This document shows positions 16,467 to 24,428 of a stretch of DNA of 48,454 nucleotides, in pieces (within the stretch, counting starts at the first letter, position 1; the number at the start of each line of letters is the position of its first letter). Under the pieces are notes generated by a model. That model made no database searches and was not told where the DNA came from. It worked only from the letters and a program-made list of their open reading frames with translations. Origin of the DNA: Chloroflexota bacterium. Lineage in GTDB: Bacteria; Chloroflexota; Dehalococcoidia; Dehalococcoidales; RBG-16-60-22. The DNA lies in contig JACPQH010000061.1 in the NCBI GenBank assembly GCA_016190585.1, positions 1 to 48,454 of the forward strand, written 5' to 3'. Made by a program: the position numbers and the translations under genes.

Positions 16467-17005
16467 TGGGACATAACCTGGAGCATACCTTCGGGCCGGC
16501 GGACTTCCTGGTAGAACATTTTACCCTGCTGCCCCCGGGACGCGTCCTCGACGTGGCGATGGGCAACGGGTGCAACGCCGTCTTCCTCGCGGCGCGGGGC
16601 TTTGAGGTGGAGGGCGTAGACCGGTCGGCGGAAGCCGTGGCGACCGCCCTGAAGATGGCGGCGGAAAAAGGCGTGCGTATCACGGCGACCGTTGCCGACC
16701 TCGAAGCCGGCTACGTGATACCGGATGAAGCCTACGACGGCATCGTCTGCTTCAACTACCTGCAGCGCTCCCTCATTCCCTCGATTAAAACCGGCCTGCG
16801 GCGCGGCGGGGTGGTTATTTACGAGACCTTTATCACCGACCAGGCCCGGTTCGGGAAGCCCCGGAACCCGGACTACCTGCTGCAACACAACGAGCTGCTC
16901 CGTTTCTTTCATGATTTCCGCTGCCTTCGCTACCGGGAAGGCGTTTTCGAAAATGGACTTGCCGCTAAAAAAGCCATCGCCAGTATCGTGGCGGAGAAGG
17001 TTTGA
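16466..17005 (+). CDS. SAM-dependent methyltransferase (TehB-like class I)
   Basis: A 179-residue class I methyltransferase. Motif I is GRVLDVAMGNGCNAVFLA (about residues 25-42), with the usual DxGxGxG changed to DVAMGNG; motif II is VEGVDRSAEAV with the acidic ribose contact; VADLEAGYVIPDEAYDGIVCFNYLQRSL holds the later core strands. The nearest named relatives are tellurite-resistance TehB proteins, which methylate small inorganic or soft-metal anions, so a chalcogen substrate would suit a sulfur-stress operon; this is inference. The ATG overlaps the previous stop by one base. Confidence 0.8.
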   Translation: MGHNLEHTFGPADFLVEHFTLLPPGRVLDVAMGNGCNAVFLAARGFEVEGVDRSAEAVATALKMAAEKGVRITATVADLEAGYVIPDEAYDGIVCFNYLQRSLIPSIKTGLRRGGVVIYETFITDQARFGKPRNPDYLLQHNELLRFFHDFRCLRYREGVFENGLAAKKAIASIVAEKV

Positions 17006-17007
17006 TT

Positions 17008-17484
17008 ATGTACGAGAACATCCTGGTACCGCTGGACGGCTCCGCGCTGGCCGAATGCGTCCTGCCCCACGTGGAGGAGCTTGGCCGGGGGTGCCGCGTC
17101 AACCGGCTCACGCTGGCGCGGGTGGTCGACCTGCCGGGGATACCCATCGTGGCCGAGACCGGCAGCATTCCGATGCAGGAGAAACTCGAACTCGCCCGCG
17201 AGCAATTTGAAGCCGACCTGAAGCGCGAGGCGCAGGAGTACCTTGACAGCGTGGCCGCGCGCCTGAAAGTTAACACGGCCGTGACGCCCGTGGTGCTTGC
17301 CGGCCGGCCGGAAACCTGCCTGCTGGAGTACGCGCAGAGCAGCGGTGTCGACCTCATCATCATCGCCAGCCACGGCCGCTCCGGGATAAGCCGCTGGGTG
17401 TGGGGCAGCGTGGCCGACCGCTTACTGCGAGCCTCCCCGGCACCGGTGTTCATGGTGCGCTCGCCGGGGTGCGCGCTAGCCTGA
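17008..17484 (+). CDS. Universal stress protein (UspA family)
   Basis: A 158-residue protein starting at ATG 17008, two bases after the methyltransferase stop. It has the family start MYENILVPLDGSALAE and the ATP-binding motif GRSGISRWVWGSVADRLLR near the C-terminus, with the G-x2-G...GS spacing of nucleotide-binding Usp proteins. VDLIIIASHG precedes it. Such proteins accumulate in stress or growth arrest and bind ATP; partners are unknown. Membership of this operon points to a stress role for the whole cluster. Confidence 0.9.
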   Translation: MYENILVPLDGSALAECVLPHVEELGRGCRVNRLTLARVVDLPGIPIVAETGSIPMQEKLELAREQFEADLKREAQEYLDSVAARLKVNTAVTPVVLAGRPETCLLEYAQSSGVDLIIIASHGRSGISRWVWGSVADRLLRASPAPVFMVRSPGCALA

Positions 17485-18611
17485 TGTCCCGGGCCGACAT
17501 TATTATAATCGGCGCGGGCGTTGTTGGGTTGGCCGTAGCCCACAGCATCGCCCGCGATGACCGGGCAGTCTTCGTCCTGGAGAAGAACGCGGGCTTGGGC
17601 CAGGAGACCAGCAGCCGTCACTCGGGCGTCATCCACTCCGGCATCTACTACCCGCCGGGCTCTCTAAAGGCCAGCCTGTGCCTCGAAGGCAACCGGATGC
17701 TCTATGCCCTCTGCGAGAAGCACGGCATCGGCCACCGGCGGCTGGGCAAGATTATCGCGGCGGCTCACCCGGCGGAGCTCGGCGAACTGGACAGGCTCCA
17801 GGAAAGAGGCGGCCGGAACGGTGTGGCGGGTTTGCGCCGGCTTTCCCGCGCCGAGCTTAAAAAGCTTGAGCCCGAGGTCGCCGGCCTGGAGGCGCTCCTG
17901 CTGCCCTCCACCGGCATCGTTGACGCCCCTGCCCTGATGCGATTCTTCGCCGCCTCGGCGCGGGGCCGCGGGACCCAGATACTCTGCCGCTCGGAGGTCA
18001 CGGCAATAACGAAGCAGGCCGCGGGCTACCGGGTCGCCGTCAGGACGCCGACCGAGCAATATTATGTCAATGCCAGGACGGTTGTCAACTGCGCCGGACT
18101 GCACAGCGCGGCGGTAGCCGGATTGGCGGGGATGGATGTCGCCGCCGCCGGCTACGAGATGGCCTACTTCAAGGGAGAATACTTCAGCATCGCCCGGGAA
18201 AGGAGCAAGCTGGTGCGGCGCCTGGTCTACCCGGTGCCGCCGTCGAGCCTGGAAGGAGTCGGCATCCACATCACCCTTGACCTGGAAGGGCGCATGCGGC
18301 TCGGGCCCAACGCCTTTCCCGTACAATCGCTCGACTACTCGGTCGACGTCGGCCATAAGAGACAGTTCTACGAGTCCGCCCGGAAACTGCTGCCCGCCCT
18401 CGAAATCGACGACCTGGAGCCGGATACGGCCGGCATCCGCCCCAGGCTGAAGGGGAGCGAGAGCCGGATAATGGACTTCGTCATCCGCGAAGAGAGCGGC
18501 CGGGGACTGCCCGGCTTCATCAACCTCGTCGGCATCGAATCGCCGGGCCTGACATCATCGCCGGCTATCGGTGAGTATGTGGCTGGTCTGCTGCGGGAGA
18601 CTGAAAGGTAG
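17484..18611 (+). CDS. FAD-dependent oxidoreductase, L-2-hydroxyglutarate dehydrogenase (LhgO)-like
   Basis: A 375-residue DAO-family flavoprotein; the ATG at 17484 shares one base with the preceding TGA, and longer in-frame versions overlap the stress-protein gene. The FAD-binding loop is IIIIGAGVVGLAVAHSIAR at residues 6-24, followed by LEKNAGLGQETSSRHSGVIHSGIYY, the His-containing signature of LhgO proteins. VVNCAGLHS and a C-terminal GIESPGLTSSPAIG also match. LhgO oxidises L-2-hydroxyglutarate to 2-oxoglutarate and passes electrons to quinones; related flavoproteins act on other hydroxy acids. The last 47 bases overlap the convergent minus-strand gene. Confidence 0.88.
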   Translation: MSRADIIIIGAGVVGLAVAHSIARDDRAVFVLEKNAGLGQETSSRHSGVIHSGIYYPPGSLKASLCLEGNRMLYALCEKHGIGHRRLGKIIAAAHPAELGELDRLQERGGRNGVAGLRRLSRAELKKLEPEVAGLEALLLPSTGIVDAPALMRFFAASARGRGTQILCRSEVTAITKQAAGYRVAVRTPTEQYYVNARTVVNCAGLHSAAVAGLAGMDVAAAGYEMAYFKGEYFSIARERSKLVRRLVYPVPPSSLEGVGIHITLDLEGRMRLGPNAFPVQSLDYSVDVGHKRQFYESARKLLPALEIDDLEPDTAGIRPRLKGSESRIMDFVIREESGRGLPGFINLVGIESPGLTSSPAIGEYVAGLLRETER

Positions 18612-19179
18612 CGAGCCGGCCGCTTTTCACGAAAGGCATGATGCTCTTTCGCGTCAACAGCCATCCGCCGAACCAGAGGAGAATAACTAACCCCGCGAGT
18701 TCGGACGCCCATACGAAGGTGTTGTTGAATAAGCCCACGATCATGTGGCTTATCCAGTGGTCGACCACTATCTTGTCGAAGCCCCAACCGTAGAGGGGGA
18801 AGAAGAAGGTGCGCGGGGCCAGCCAGATCTGGTCGAAGACCAGGTGGGTAAGCGTGCCGAAAGCCAGGGCCAGCAGCCAGGTCCGGCGCGACCGGCGGTA
18901 GAGCCAGATCCCGGGGGCGGCCAGCAGTATCAGGAACAGCAGCGTGTGGGAGAAGATGCGGCCGTCGCTGAAGAAGTCCCGGAACAGGAAAAGCCCCACC
19001 GGCTTGTCAATGATGTCCGGCAGCAGCGAACCCACCATCAGCAGGCGAATATCCATGAACTCAGCCAGGGCGCCGAACCAGGAGCGCCGCGGTGTATCAC
19101 CTTTACGACGGGCTTCCATGACGCCCGCAAGCGCAACGGCGGCCCCGAGAGTTAATCCGACGTGTCCAAAGACCAGCAT
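18565..19179 (-). CDS. Membrane-bound metal-dependent hydrolase, YdjM/DUF457-like
   Basis: A 204-residue integral membrane protein with about five hydrophobic segments. The family signature is visible: HVGLTLGAAVAL at the start, GSLLPDIIDKP (the P-D of the metal site), FSHTLLF (His), and GTLTHLVFDQIW (His and Asp). These acidic and His residues are thought to form a membrane-embedded metal centre in the YdjM family, whose substrates are poorly known. It is the last gene of a five-gene minus-strand operon, two bases after the alpha/beta hydrolase, and its end overlaps lhgO by 47 bases. Confidence 0.8.
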   Translation of the reverse strand: MLVFGHVGLTLGAAVALAGVMEARRKGDTPRRSWFGALAEFMDIRLLMVGSLLPDIIDKPVGLFLFRDFFSDGRIFSHTLLFLILLAAPGIWLYRRSRRTWLLALAFGTLTHLVFDQIWLAPRTFFFPLYGWGFDKIVVDHWISHMIVGLFNNTFVWASELAGLVILLWFGGWLLTRKSIMPFVKSGRLATFQSPAADQPHTHR

Positions 19180-19181
19180 AC

Positions 19182-19823
19182 CTACAGCTCCCTGGTAAAG
19201 AAGTCGGTCACGAGCGGGCTGAGGCTCGACTCAAACCCCCGCCAGAAGTGGTCGGCCCCTTTGACCACCTGGATCTCCTTGGGTTCCAACAGAGCGACCG
19301 CCAGCTCCAGGAAACCATCGGGCGCCGCGAAATGATCGGCGCTGCCGGAAACGAGCAGCTTGGGCTTGGGGCAGTTCTTCAGGCCCGGCGACCCGTAGAC
19401 CTCGAGGCCGGCCGAGATAAAGGCGAACGATTTCACGCGCCGGTCGTCCACTGCGGCCGGCAGGGCGAACCCCGCGCCGGCGGAGTAACCCGCCAGTCCT
19501 ACTCGCTCGGGGTCGATATCCGCCACGCCGCCGATGAAGGCCAGGGCGGCGAGAACATCGCCCTGCTCTCCCTTACCGCCGTCGTATTCGCCTTCGCTCC
19601 CCCCGACCCCGCGGAAATTGAACTTGAAAGCGGCAATGCCGGCGCCCAGGAGACCGTCCGCCAGGCTGTTGATGACGTTGTTGTCCATGCTGCCGCCGTA
19701 GAGGGGGTGGGGGTGGCACAGGACCACGGCGGCGCGGGGGCAATCACCCGGAGGCACGGCCAACCGGCCTTCCAGCGCGAGTTCCCCTGATTTAAAGCTG
19801 ACTTCTTTACCTTCGGTATTCAT
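19182..19823 (-). CDS. Alpha/beta hydrolase
   Basis: A 213-residue cytosolic hydrolase of the dienelactone-hydrolase/COG2945 type. CHPHPLYGGSMDNNV (oxyanion region), FNFRGVGGSEG, the nucleophile elbow GYSAGA with its Ser, LVSGSADHFAA with the acidic residue, and GADHFWRGF with the catalytic His are all in the usual order. Such enzymes cleave small esters or amides; the substrate is not known. It is nine bases from the PIG-L deacetylase gene, so it may act on the same glycoside pathway. Confidence 0.85.
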   Translation of the reverse strand: MNTEGKEVSFKSGELALEGRLAVPPGDCPRAAVVLCHPHPLYGGSMDNNVINSLADGLLGAGIAAFKFNFRGVGGSEGEYDGGKGEQGDVLAALAFIGGVADIDPERVGLAGYSAGAGFALPAAVDDRRVKSFAFISAGLEVYGSPGLKNCPKPKLLVSGSADHFAAPDGFLELAVALLEPKEIQVVKGADHFWRGFESSLSPLVTDFFTREL

Positions 19824-19832
19824 AAATCCAGT

Positions 19833-20528
19833 TTACCAGGTTATATCCACGTAGTGGAAACCCTCGGCCAGGGCGAAGGTTTCTCCCTGGGCGAGCTGCG
19901 CGGCGCGCTCCCTGAGCCACCCCTGTATTCGCTCGAAGTCCTCTCCTACCTGGCTCCGGTGGCAGCGCAGGGCGGCCATCTTGATATCGAAAGTGTCCGA
20001 GATATCCGAGCGGTAATTGACGTCATCCAGCGACCACATATAGATTTCCTTCACCCGGTGCGGCTCGTAGCCCTGCTCCAGCAGGTCGGGATACGCCAGG
20101 TGGTCGCGCGCGAAGGGGTAGACAGCGTCCAGCACCACCTGACCGGCGATACGGTGGTCGCGGTGCCAGATGTAGCGGCGGTAAGGGTCCGGCCCGAGCA
20201 CCACCTGGGGTCGGAAGACGCGTATCTGCCGGACGATATCCTTCCGGAAGCCGTGGGTATCTTCCAGCCCCTGGTCGGGGTAGCGCAGGAAGACCACTTC
20301 CCTCACCCCGAGCTCCCGGGCGGCGGCAAGCTGCTCCTTCTCGCGGACGGCCACCAGGTCCTCCGGCTTCACGGTGCGGTCGCTGGTGCCCTTGTCGCCT
20401 TTGGTGCAAACGACGTAAATGACTTCTTTGCCCTCGCGCGTCCAGCGGGCGACCGTGCCCGCGGCGGCGAACTCGGCGTCATCCGCGTGGGGACAGACTA
20501 CCAGGGCATAAACCTCTTTCGTTTCCAA
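19833..20528 (-). CDS. PIG-L family deacetylase (MshB/BshB-like)
   Basis: A 231-residue zinc hydrolase of the LmbE/PIG-L family. The first metal motif is CPHADDAEFAAAG near residue 12 (the usual HPDDE is HADDAE here) and the second is WHRDHRIAG near residue 125. Family members remove acetyl from N-acetylglucosaminyl groups in mycothiol, bacillithiol, GPI and antibiotic pathways. The gene lies 12 bases after an MshA-like glycosyltransferase gene, exactly the pair that would make and deacetylate a GlcNAc-inositol or similar glycoside. It is soluble. Substrate is inferred from context. Confidence 0.85.
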   Translation of the reverse strand: METKEVYALVVCPHADDAEFAAAGTVARWTREGKEVIYVVCTKGDKGTSDRTVKPEDLVAVREKEQLAAARELGVREVVFLRYPDQGLEDTHGFRKDIVRQIRVFRPQVVLGPDPYRRYIWHRDHRIAGQVVLDAVYPFARDHLAYPDLLEQGYEPHRVKEIYMWSLDDVNYRSDISDTFDIKMAALRCHRSQVGEDFERIQGWLRERAAQLAQGETFALAEGFHYVDITW

Positions 20529-20540
20529 GCCGCTCTCCTT

Positions 20541-21767
20541 TTACCCCGCGCGGTAACCGCTTACCAGGCTGTCAAACTCATCGATGATCCTCTCGGCGGT
20601 ATAGGCCCAGCCGAAGCGGGCGACCGACCGCCTAATCAGGTCAGGCCCGGCCGCCGTCGAAGGCCTGGCAAGCACCCGGCCGATCTTCACGGCCAGGCGG
20701 CGCGGGGAGTTATCCCTGAGGATATAGCCGGTCTCGCCCGGCCGGACAATGTCCTTCATGCCGCCGACGTCGGTGGCGACAACCGGCGTGCCGCAAGCTA
20801 GCGATTCCAGGGCGACCAGGCCGAAGCTCTCGTAATAGGAAGGAACGACGCAGACGTCGGCGGCGCTGTAGAATAGCGGCAAGCGCGACTGCTCGACCAG
20901 GCCGAGAAACTCGACCCGGTTCCCCAGGCCGAGCTTCTGTACCAGGGCCTGCAGCCGTTCGATTTCGCTGCGGCTGGCCTCGTCGCCGCCGACAATGATC
21001 GTCCTGAGCTCCGGGCTCTTGATATAGGGCAGGGACATCAGTAGTTTGTCCACACCCTTGAGTGGCTCAATCCTGCCCACGAACAGCGCGATGCGCTTCG
21101 TCCGGTCCAGCCCGAGCTGCTCTTTCGCCCATATCTTGTCGCGCGGCTGGAACACGTTCAGGTTCACGCCGCAGGGTATAACGCTGACCATCTCGGGGCA
21201 GGCCCCGTAGTGGTGGGCCAGGTCGCCCCGCTCCCGCTCTGTCGGCGCGATAATGCGGTGACAGCACCCCGTCAGGTACTTCTCTGTCTCCAGCCGCAGC
21301 TCCGGCTCTTCCTGGCCGATACCGAGGGCATTCTTGATGGCGCCGACGGTGTGGAACATGATGACGTGAGGGATATTCCACCATCCCTGCACGAACCGGC
21401 CGACCCAGCCAGACAGCCAGTAATGGCTGAAGATGATGTCGTACCGCAGGCCGTTCTCCCGCCGGAAACGCTCTATCTCGCAGGTGAAGTCGGGCAGGTA
21501 GACGTACAAAGCGAGCTTGTCGATGTGGCCTTCGCCTCCCGCCTGGAGATGTATCAGGCGCGCGTTCTCGCCCAGGCTCATTACGGTCTCGTGCTCCGGG
21601 TTATGCGCCCGGGTAAAAACATCGACCTGGTGCCCGCGCTTCCCGAGCTCCCGCGCCAGCTCGATAATATAAACGCTCATCCCGCCGGTGTCCCTAGTGC
21701 CCAGCCGCCCCAATGGGCAGCTATGCACGCTGAGCATGGCGATTCGCATGGGGTACCCCGGGGTCAT
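20541..21767 (-). CDS. GT4 glycosyltransferase, MshA (D-inositol-3-phosphate glycosyltransferase)-like
   Basis: A 408-residue GT-B glycosyltransferase; ATG 21767 forms an ATGA overlap with the upstream stop, while an internal ATG at 21749 (MRIAMLSVHS) matches the family start. Features shared with MshA are HSCPLGRLGTRDTGGMSVYI, SHYWLSGWVGRF, FHTVGAIKNALG and the C-terminal E-x7-E motif in SYYESFGLVALESLACGTPVVA. The Asn of MshA's GGMNVY is Ser here. MshA joins GlcNAc from UDP-GlcNAc to inositol-3-phosphate; sucrose-synthase-like enzymes are more distant alternatives. With the neighbouring deacetylase and acetyltransferase it suggests a glycoside pathway. Confidence 0.82.
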   Translation of the reverse strand: MTPGYPMRIAMLSVHSCPLGRLGTRDTGGMSVYIIELARELGKRGHQVDVFTRAHNPEHETVMSLGENARLIHLQAGGEGHIDKLALYVYLPDFTCEIERFRRENGLRYDIIFSHYWLSGWVGRFVQGWWNIPHVIMFHTVGAIKNALGIGQEEPELRLETEKYLTGCCHRIIAPTERERGDLAHHYGACPEMVSVIPCGVNLNVFQPRDKIWAKEQLGLDRTKRIALFVGRIEPLKGVDKLLMSLPYIKSPELRTIIVGGDEASRSEIERLQALVQKLGLGNRVEFLGLVEQSRLPLFYSAADVCVVPSYYESFGLVALESLACGTPVVATDVGGMKDIVRPGETGYILRDNSPRRLAVKIGRVLARPSTAAGPDLIRRSVARFGWAYTAERIIDEFDSLVSGYRAG

Positions 21768-22747
21768 GGGTTTACCAGGCCGATGCGGCAACTGTAAAGC
21801 GGCACTTCTTGCCCGCCGAGCAGGAATTTGTATTTTTCCCCACCTTTCATGAAATCGAACCCCTGCCTCCCCTTCTCGATGCTGTCCTTGATGCACAGGA
21901 ACTTGGAAAGTATGCCGATGCTCAGGTAATCGTACCTGATGTCATAGCAGCTATTGTAGAGATAGATTTTTTGCTTGTAATCAAAATATAAAACCATAGC
22001 GGTCGGCTTCGAGTCAAGCTCCAGCACGCCGACTTCCAGCAGGCCGGCGCGGGACATCGCCCGCGTCATGTCGCGGAAGAACGACTTCATCTGTTCTGTC
22101 AGAAAAATGGCTTTATCGCTCCGGCTGCCGGAAAAGAACTGAAAAAATGTGTCCATCAGGCCGTCGATTCCGGCGGGGTCTTTTACGGCGCGGTATTCCG
22201 CCCGTCCCATCTCCCGGAGCCGCCGCAGCTTGCGTCTCAGCTCGTGACGCTGCTTGGGGCTGAGCATTTCCAGGTAGCCGTCCCAGCTCGGCGGCAGAGT
22301 TATCTCCAGGGACCGGGCGCTGACCTCACTGGCGACGGTGTTTCCCCTGTCACGGGCCAGGTCCATCAGCTTGAGCATGACGCTGGACTCCGGCCTGACG
22401 TGCTCGAGAAGCAGCTCTTTGATTCCCGCACCGGCAAGGTGCCCGAGCAGCGCGGTAAAGAACTCGCTCTCTTTCCCGGGCATGACAATGAAATCCATGT
22501 AATCGCAGACATCGGGGCAGCCGGAGAAAAAGGCCGTGCCGTCGCGCAGTTTCAGCGGCGCAATTCCGATGATGTCTTCCCCGCTCCTTACCGACAGAAG
22601 GTACCGCCGGGCATCCGGCTGGAAATGCCGCCACCAGACCTCTATCCAGCCCGGCAGGATGAAGACAGGCTCCCATCGCAGGTCTCCCGGGTTCCGCCAG
22701 ATGCGTGTTAAGCTCTCGAAGCTCTCCTCGGTTATTGTCCAGCCCAT
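21764..22747 (-). CDS. GNAT-type N-acetyltransferase (BioF2/FemAB-like, Acetyltransf_6)
   Basis: A 327-residue protein with a double GNAT-like layout. The N-terminal half has WEPVFILPGWIEVWWRHF and a GIAPLKLRDG strand; the second has SPKQRHELRRKLRRLREMG, ILSKFLCIKDSIEKG and FDFMKGGEKYKFLLGG, typical of the CelD/BioF2-like acetyltransferase group that transfers acyl or aminoacyl groups in envelope polysaccharide and peptidoglycan building. It heads the five-gene operon, overlapping the glycosyltransferase by four bases. No Shine-Dalgarno is visible before ATG 22747. It could modify the glycoside made by its neighbours. Confidence 0.8.
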   Translation of the reverse strand: MGWTITEESFESLTRIWRNPGDLRWEPVFILPGWIEVWWRHFQPDARRYLLSVRSGEDIIGIAPLKLRDGTAFFSGCPDVCDYMDFIVMPGKESEFFTALLGHLAGAGIKELLLEHVRPESSVMLKLMDLARDRGNTVASEVSARSLEITLPPSWDGYLEMLSPKQRHELRRKLRRLREMGRAEYRAVKDPAGIDGLMDTFFQFFSGSRSDKAIFLTEQMKSFFRDMTRAMSRAGLLEVGVLELDSKPTAMVLYFDYKQKIYLYNSCYDIRYDYLSIGILSKFLCIKDSIEKGRQGFDFMKGGEKYKFLLGGQEVPLYSCRIGLVNP

Positions 22748-22754
22748 ACCCAGA

Positions 22755-22760
22755 AGTTTA
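22755..22760 (-). promoter_or_regulatory. Possible -10 box of the acetyltransferase operon (leaderless)
   Basis: TAAACT on the minus strand ends seven bases before the ATG at 22747, so transcription could begin at or one base before the start codon. No Shine-Dalgarno is seen. No good -35 is found, and TATGAT at 22760-22765 overlaps as a rival -10. Confidence 0.3.
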
Positions 22761-22869
22761 TCATAAAACAGTTTGGCGTTTCAGGTGACGACCTCACCGG
22801 GATTCGTTGCAAGTCTGACAGCAACCAGGATTGAGTAATAAGCCTCCGGAAGCACCATGAGGCGCCGGC

Positions 22870-22898
22870 TTTACCGGTATTGCCGGATAGCATATAAT
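22870..22898 (+). promoter_or_regulatory. Sigma-70 promoter of lysS
   Basis: TTTACC (22870-22875, 4 of 6), 17-base spacer and a perfect TATAAT (22893-22898). Transcription would begin near 22905, three bases before the hairpin that precedes lysS. Confidence 0.7.
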
Positions 22899-22907
22899 AG
22901 AACACGG

Positions 22908-22934
22908 CTGAGAGTGAGGGCTCTCAGTTTTTTT
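22908..22934 (+). terminator. Terminator-like hairpin and T7 tract abutting the lysS start codon
   Basis: CTGAGAG (22908-22914) pairs with CTCTCAG (22921-22927) around a six-base loop, followed by seven T's (22928-22934) and then AAG ATG. It lies between the lysS promoter and its start codon, in the sense orientation, with no gene on this strand upstream. It could act as an attenuator or as a 5' stabilising hairpin. The seven-base stem is short for a strong terminator. Confidence 0.6.
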
Positions 22935-22937
22935 AAG

Positions 22938-24401
22938 ATGCCGTCCAGACTTGACAAGATAACCGGGTCCCGCCGCGAAAAACTGGAGAAGCTCCGCGAG
23001 CTGGGGATCGATCCCTACCCGCCGCGCTACCGCCGTACCCACACGGCGCGGCAGGCGGTCGATCTCCTACAGCAACAGGAGGCTTCCGGCACGGCCGCCG
23101 ACCTCACGGTAGGTGTCGCCGGGCGCGTCACGGCCATCCGCTCCATGGGCAAGATATCGTTCCTGGACCTGCTGGACAGCTCCGGTAAAATACAGCTCCT
23201 CTGCCGCAGCAATCTCAACCCGGTGTTCGAGGAAATCGATATCGGCGATATCGCCGGGGCCGCCGGCAAGGTCGTCCGTACCCGCACCGGCGAACCTACC
23301 GTCGACGTCGCCGAGCTGACTATCCTGGCGAAATCCCTGCAGCCGCTGCCCGAGAAATGGCACGGCCTAGTTGACATCGACACCCGCCACCGCCAGCGCT
23401 ATCTCGACCTCATCGCCAATCCGGAGGCCAGGGAGGTCTTCAAGACGCGCAGCCGGACGATCACCGCCGTCCGCGGCTTCCTTGACCGCCGGGGCTTTCT
23501 GGAGGTTGAAACGCCGGTATTACAGCCACTGGCCGGGGGGGCCACGGCCCGGCCCTTCATCACCCACCACAACACGCTCGACCAGGACTTCTACCTGAGA
23601 ATCGCCCTGGAGCTTTACCTGAAGCGGCTTGTCGTCGGCGGGTTGGACAAGGTCTACGAGCTGGGCCGCACCTTCCGCAACGAGGGCGTCTCCACCCGGC
23701 ACAACCCCGAGTTTACCATGATGGAAAGCTACGAGGCCTACGCCGACTACCATGACGTCATGGAAATGACCGAATCCCTGGTTAGCGAGGTGGCGGCCGA
23801 GGTGCTGGGCACGACCGTCATAAAGTACGCGGGCAGCTCGATTGACCTGAAGCCGCCCTGGCGGCGCCTCGACCTGCGCGCGATTGTCCTGGAAAAGAGC
23901 GGCATCGATTTCCGGCGGTACCCTGATGCCGACGCGCTGCGCGAGAAAATGCGGGGCCTCGGCATGGAGGCCGGCCCCGATAGGAACTGGGCCAAGCTGG
24001 TTGACGACCTCGTCTCCGAATGTGTCGAGCCCCATCTCATCCAGCCGACCTTCCTGACGGACTACCCCCTGGCCATGTCGCCCCTGGCCAAGCAAAAACG
24101 CGGCGACCCGGACACGGTCGAACGTTTCGAGGCCTTTATCGGCGGGATGGAGGTCGCTAACGCTTTCACCGAGCTGAACAATCCCCTGGAGCAGCGCCAG
24201 CGTTTCCTCCTTCAGCAGCGGGAGCGCGGCATGGAAGGCGAGCCTACCGACATCGATGAGGACTTCATCACGGCGCTGGAGTACGGTATGCCGCCCACGG
24301 GCGGCCTGGGGGTCGGCATCGACCGCCTCGTGATGCTGCTGACCGGCCAGCCGTCCATCCGCGAGGTGATCCTCTTCCCGCAGCTCAGGGAAAAACCCTG
24401 A
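22938..24401 (+). CDS. lysS: Lysyl-tRNA synthetase, class II
   Basis: A 487-residue enzyme that charges tRNA-Lys in the cytosol. ATG 22938 gives the family start (MPSRLDKITGSRREKL); an earlier ATG at 22857 would translate through the promoter and is rejected. Residues 50-150 form the OB-fold anticodon-binding domain; class II motif 1 lies near RGFLEVETPVLQP, motif 2 is FRNEGVSTRHNPEFTMME and motif 3 is GLGVGIDRLVMLL at the C-terminus. Length is normal. There is no Shine-Dalgarno: a T-rich tract and AAG directly precede the ATG, after a terminator-like hairpin. serS follows 27 bases downstream. Confidence 0.97.
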   Translation: MPSRLDKITGSRREKLEKLRELGIDPYPPRYRRTHTARQAVDLLQQQEASGTAADLTVGVAGRVTAIRSMGKISFLDLLDSSGKIQLLCRSNLNPVFEEIDIGDIAGAAGKVVRTRTGEPTVDVAELTILAKSLQPLPEKWHGLVDIDTRHRQRYLDLIANPEAREVFKTRSRTITAVRGFLDRRGFLEVETPVLQPLAGGATARPFITHHNTLDQDFYLRIALELYLKRLVVGGLDKVYELGRTFRNEGVSTRHNPEFTMMESYEAYADYHDVMEMTESLVSEVAAEVLGTTVIKYAGSSIDLKPPWRRLDLRAIVLEKSGIDFRRYPDADALREKMRGLGMEAGPDRNWAKLVDDLVSECVEPHLIQPTFLTDYPLAMSPLAKQKRGDPDTVERFEAFIGGMEVANAFTELNNPLEQRQRFLLQQRERGMEGEPTDIDEDFITALEYGMPPTGGLGVGIDRLVMLLTGQPSIREVILFPQLREKP

Positions 24402-24428
24402 TTTTACCCCGGTTGAAAGGAGAATACG

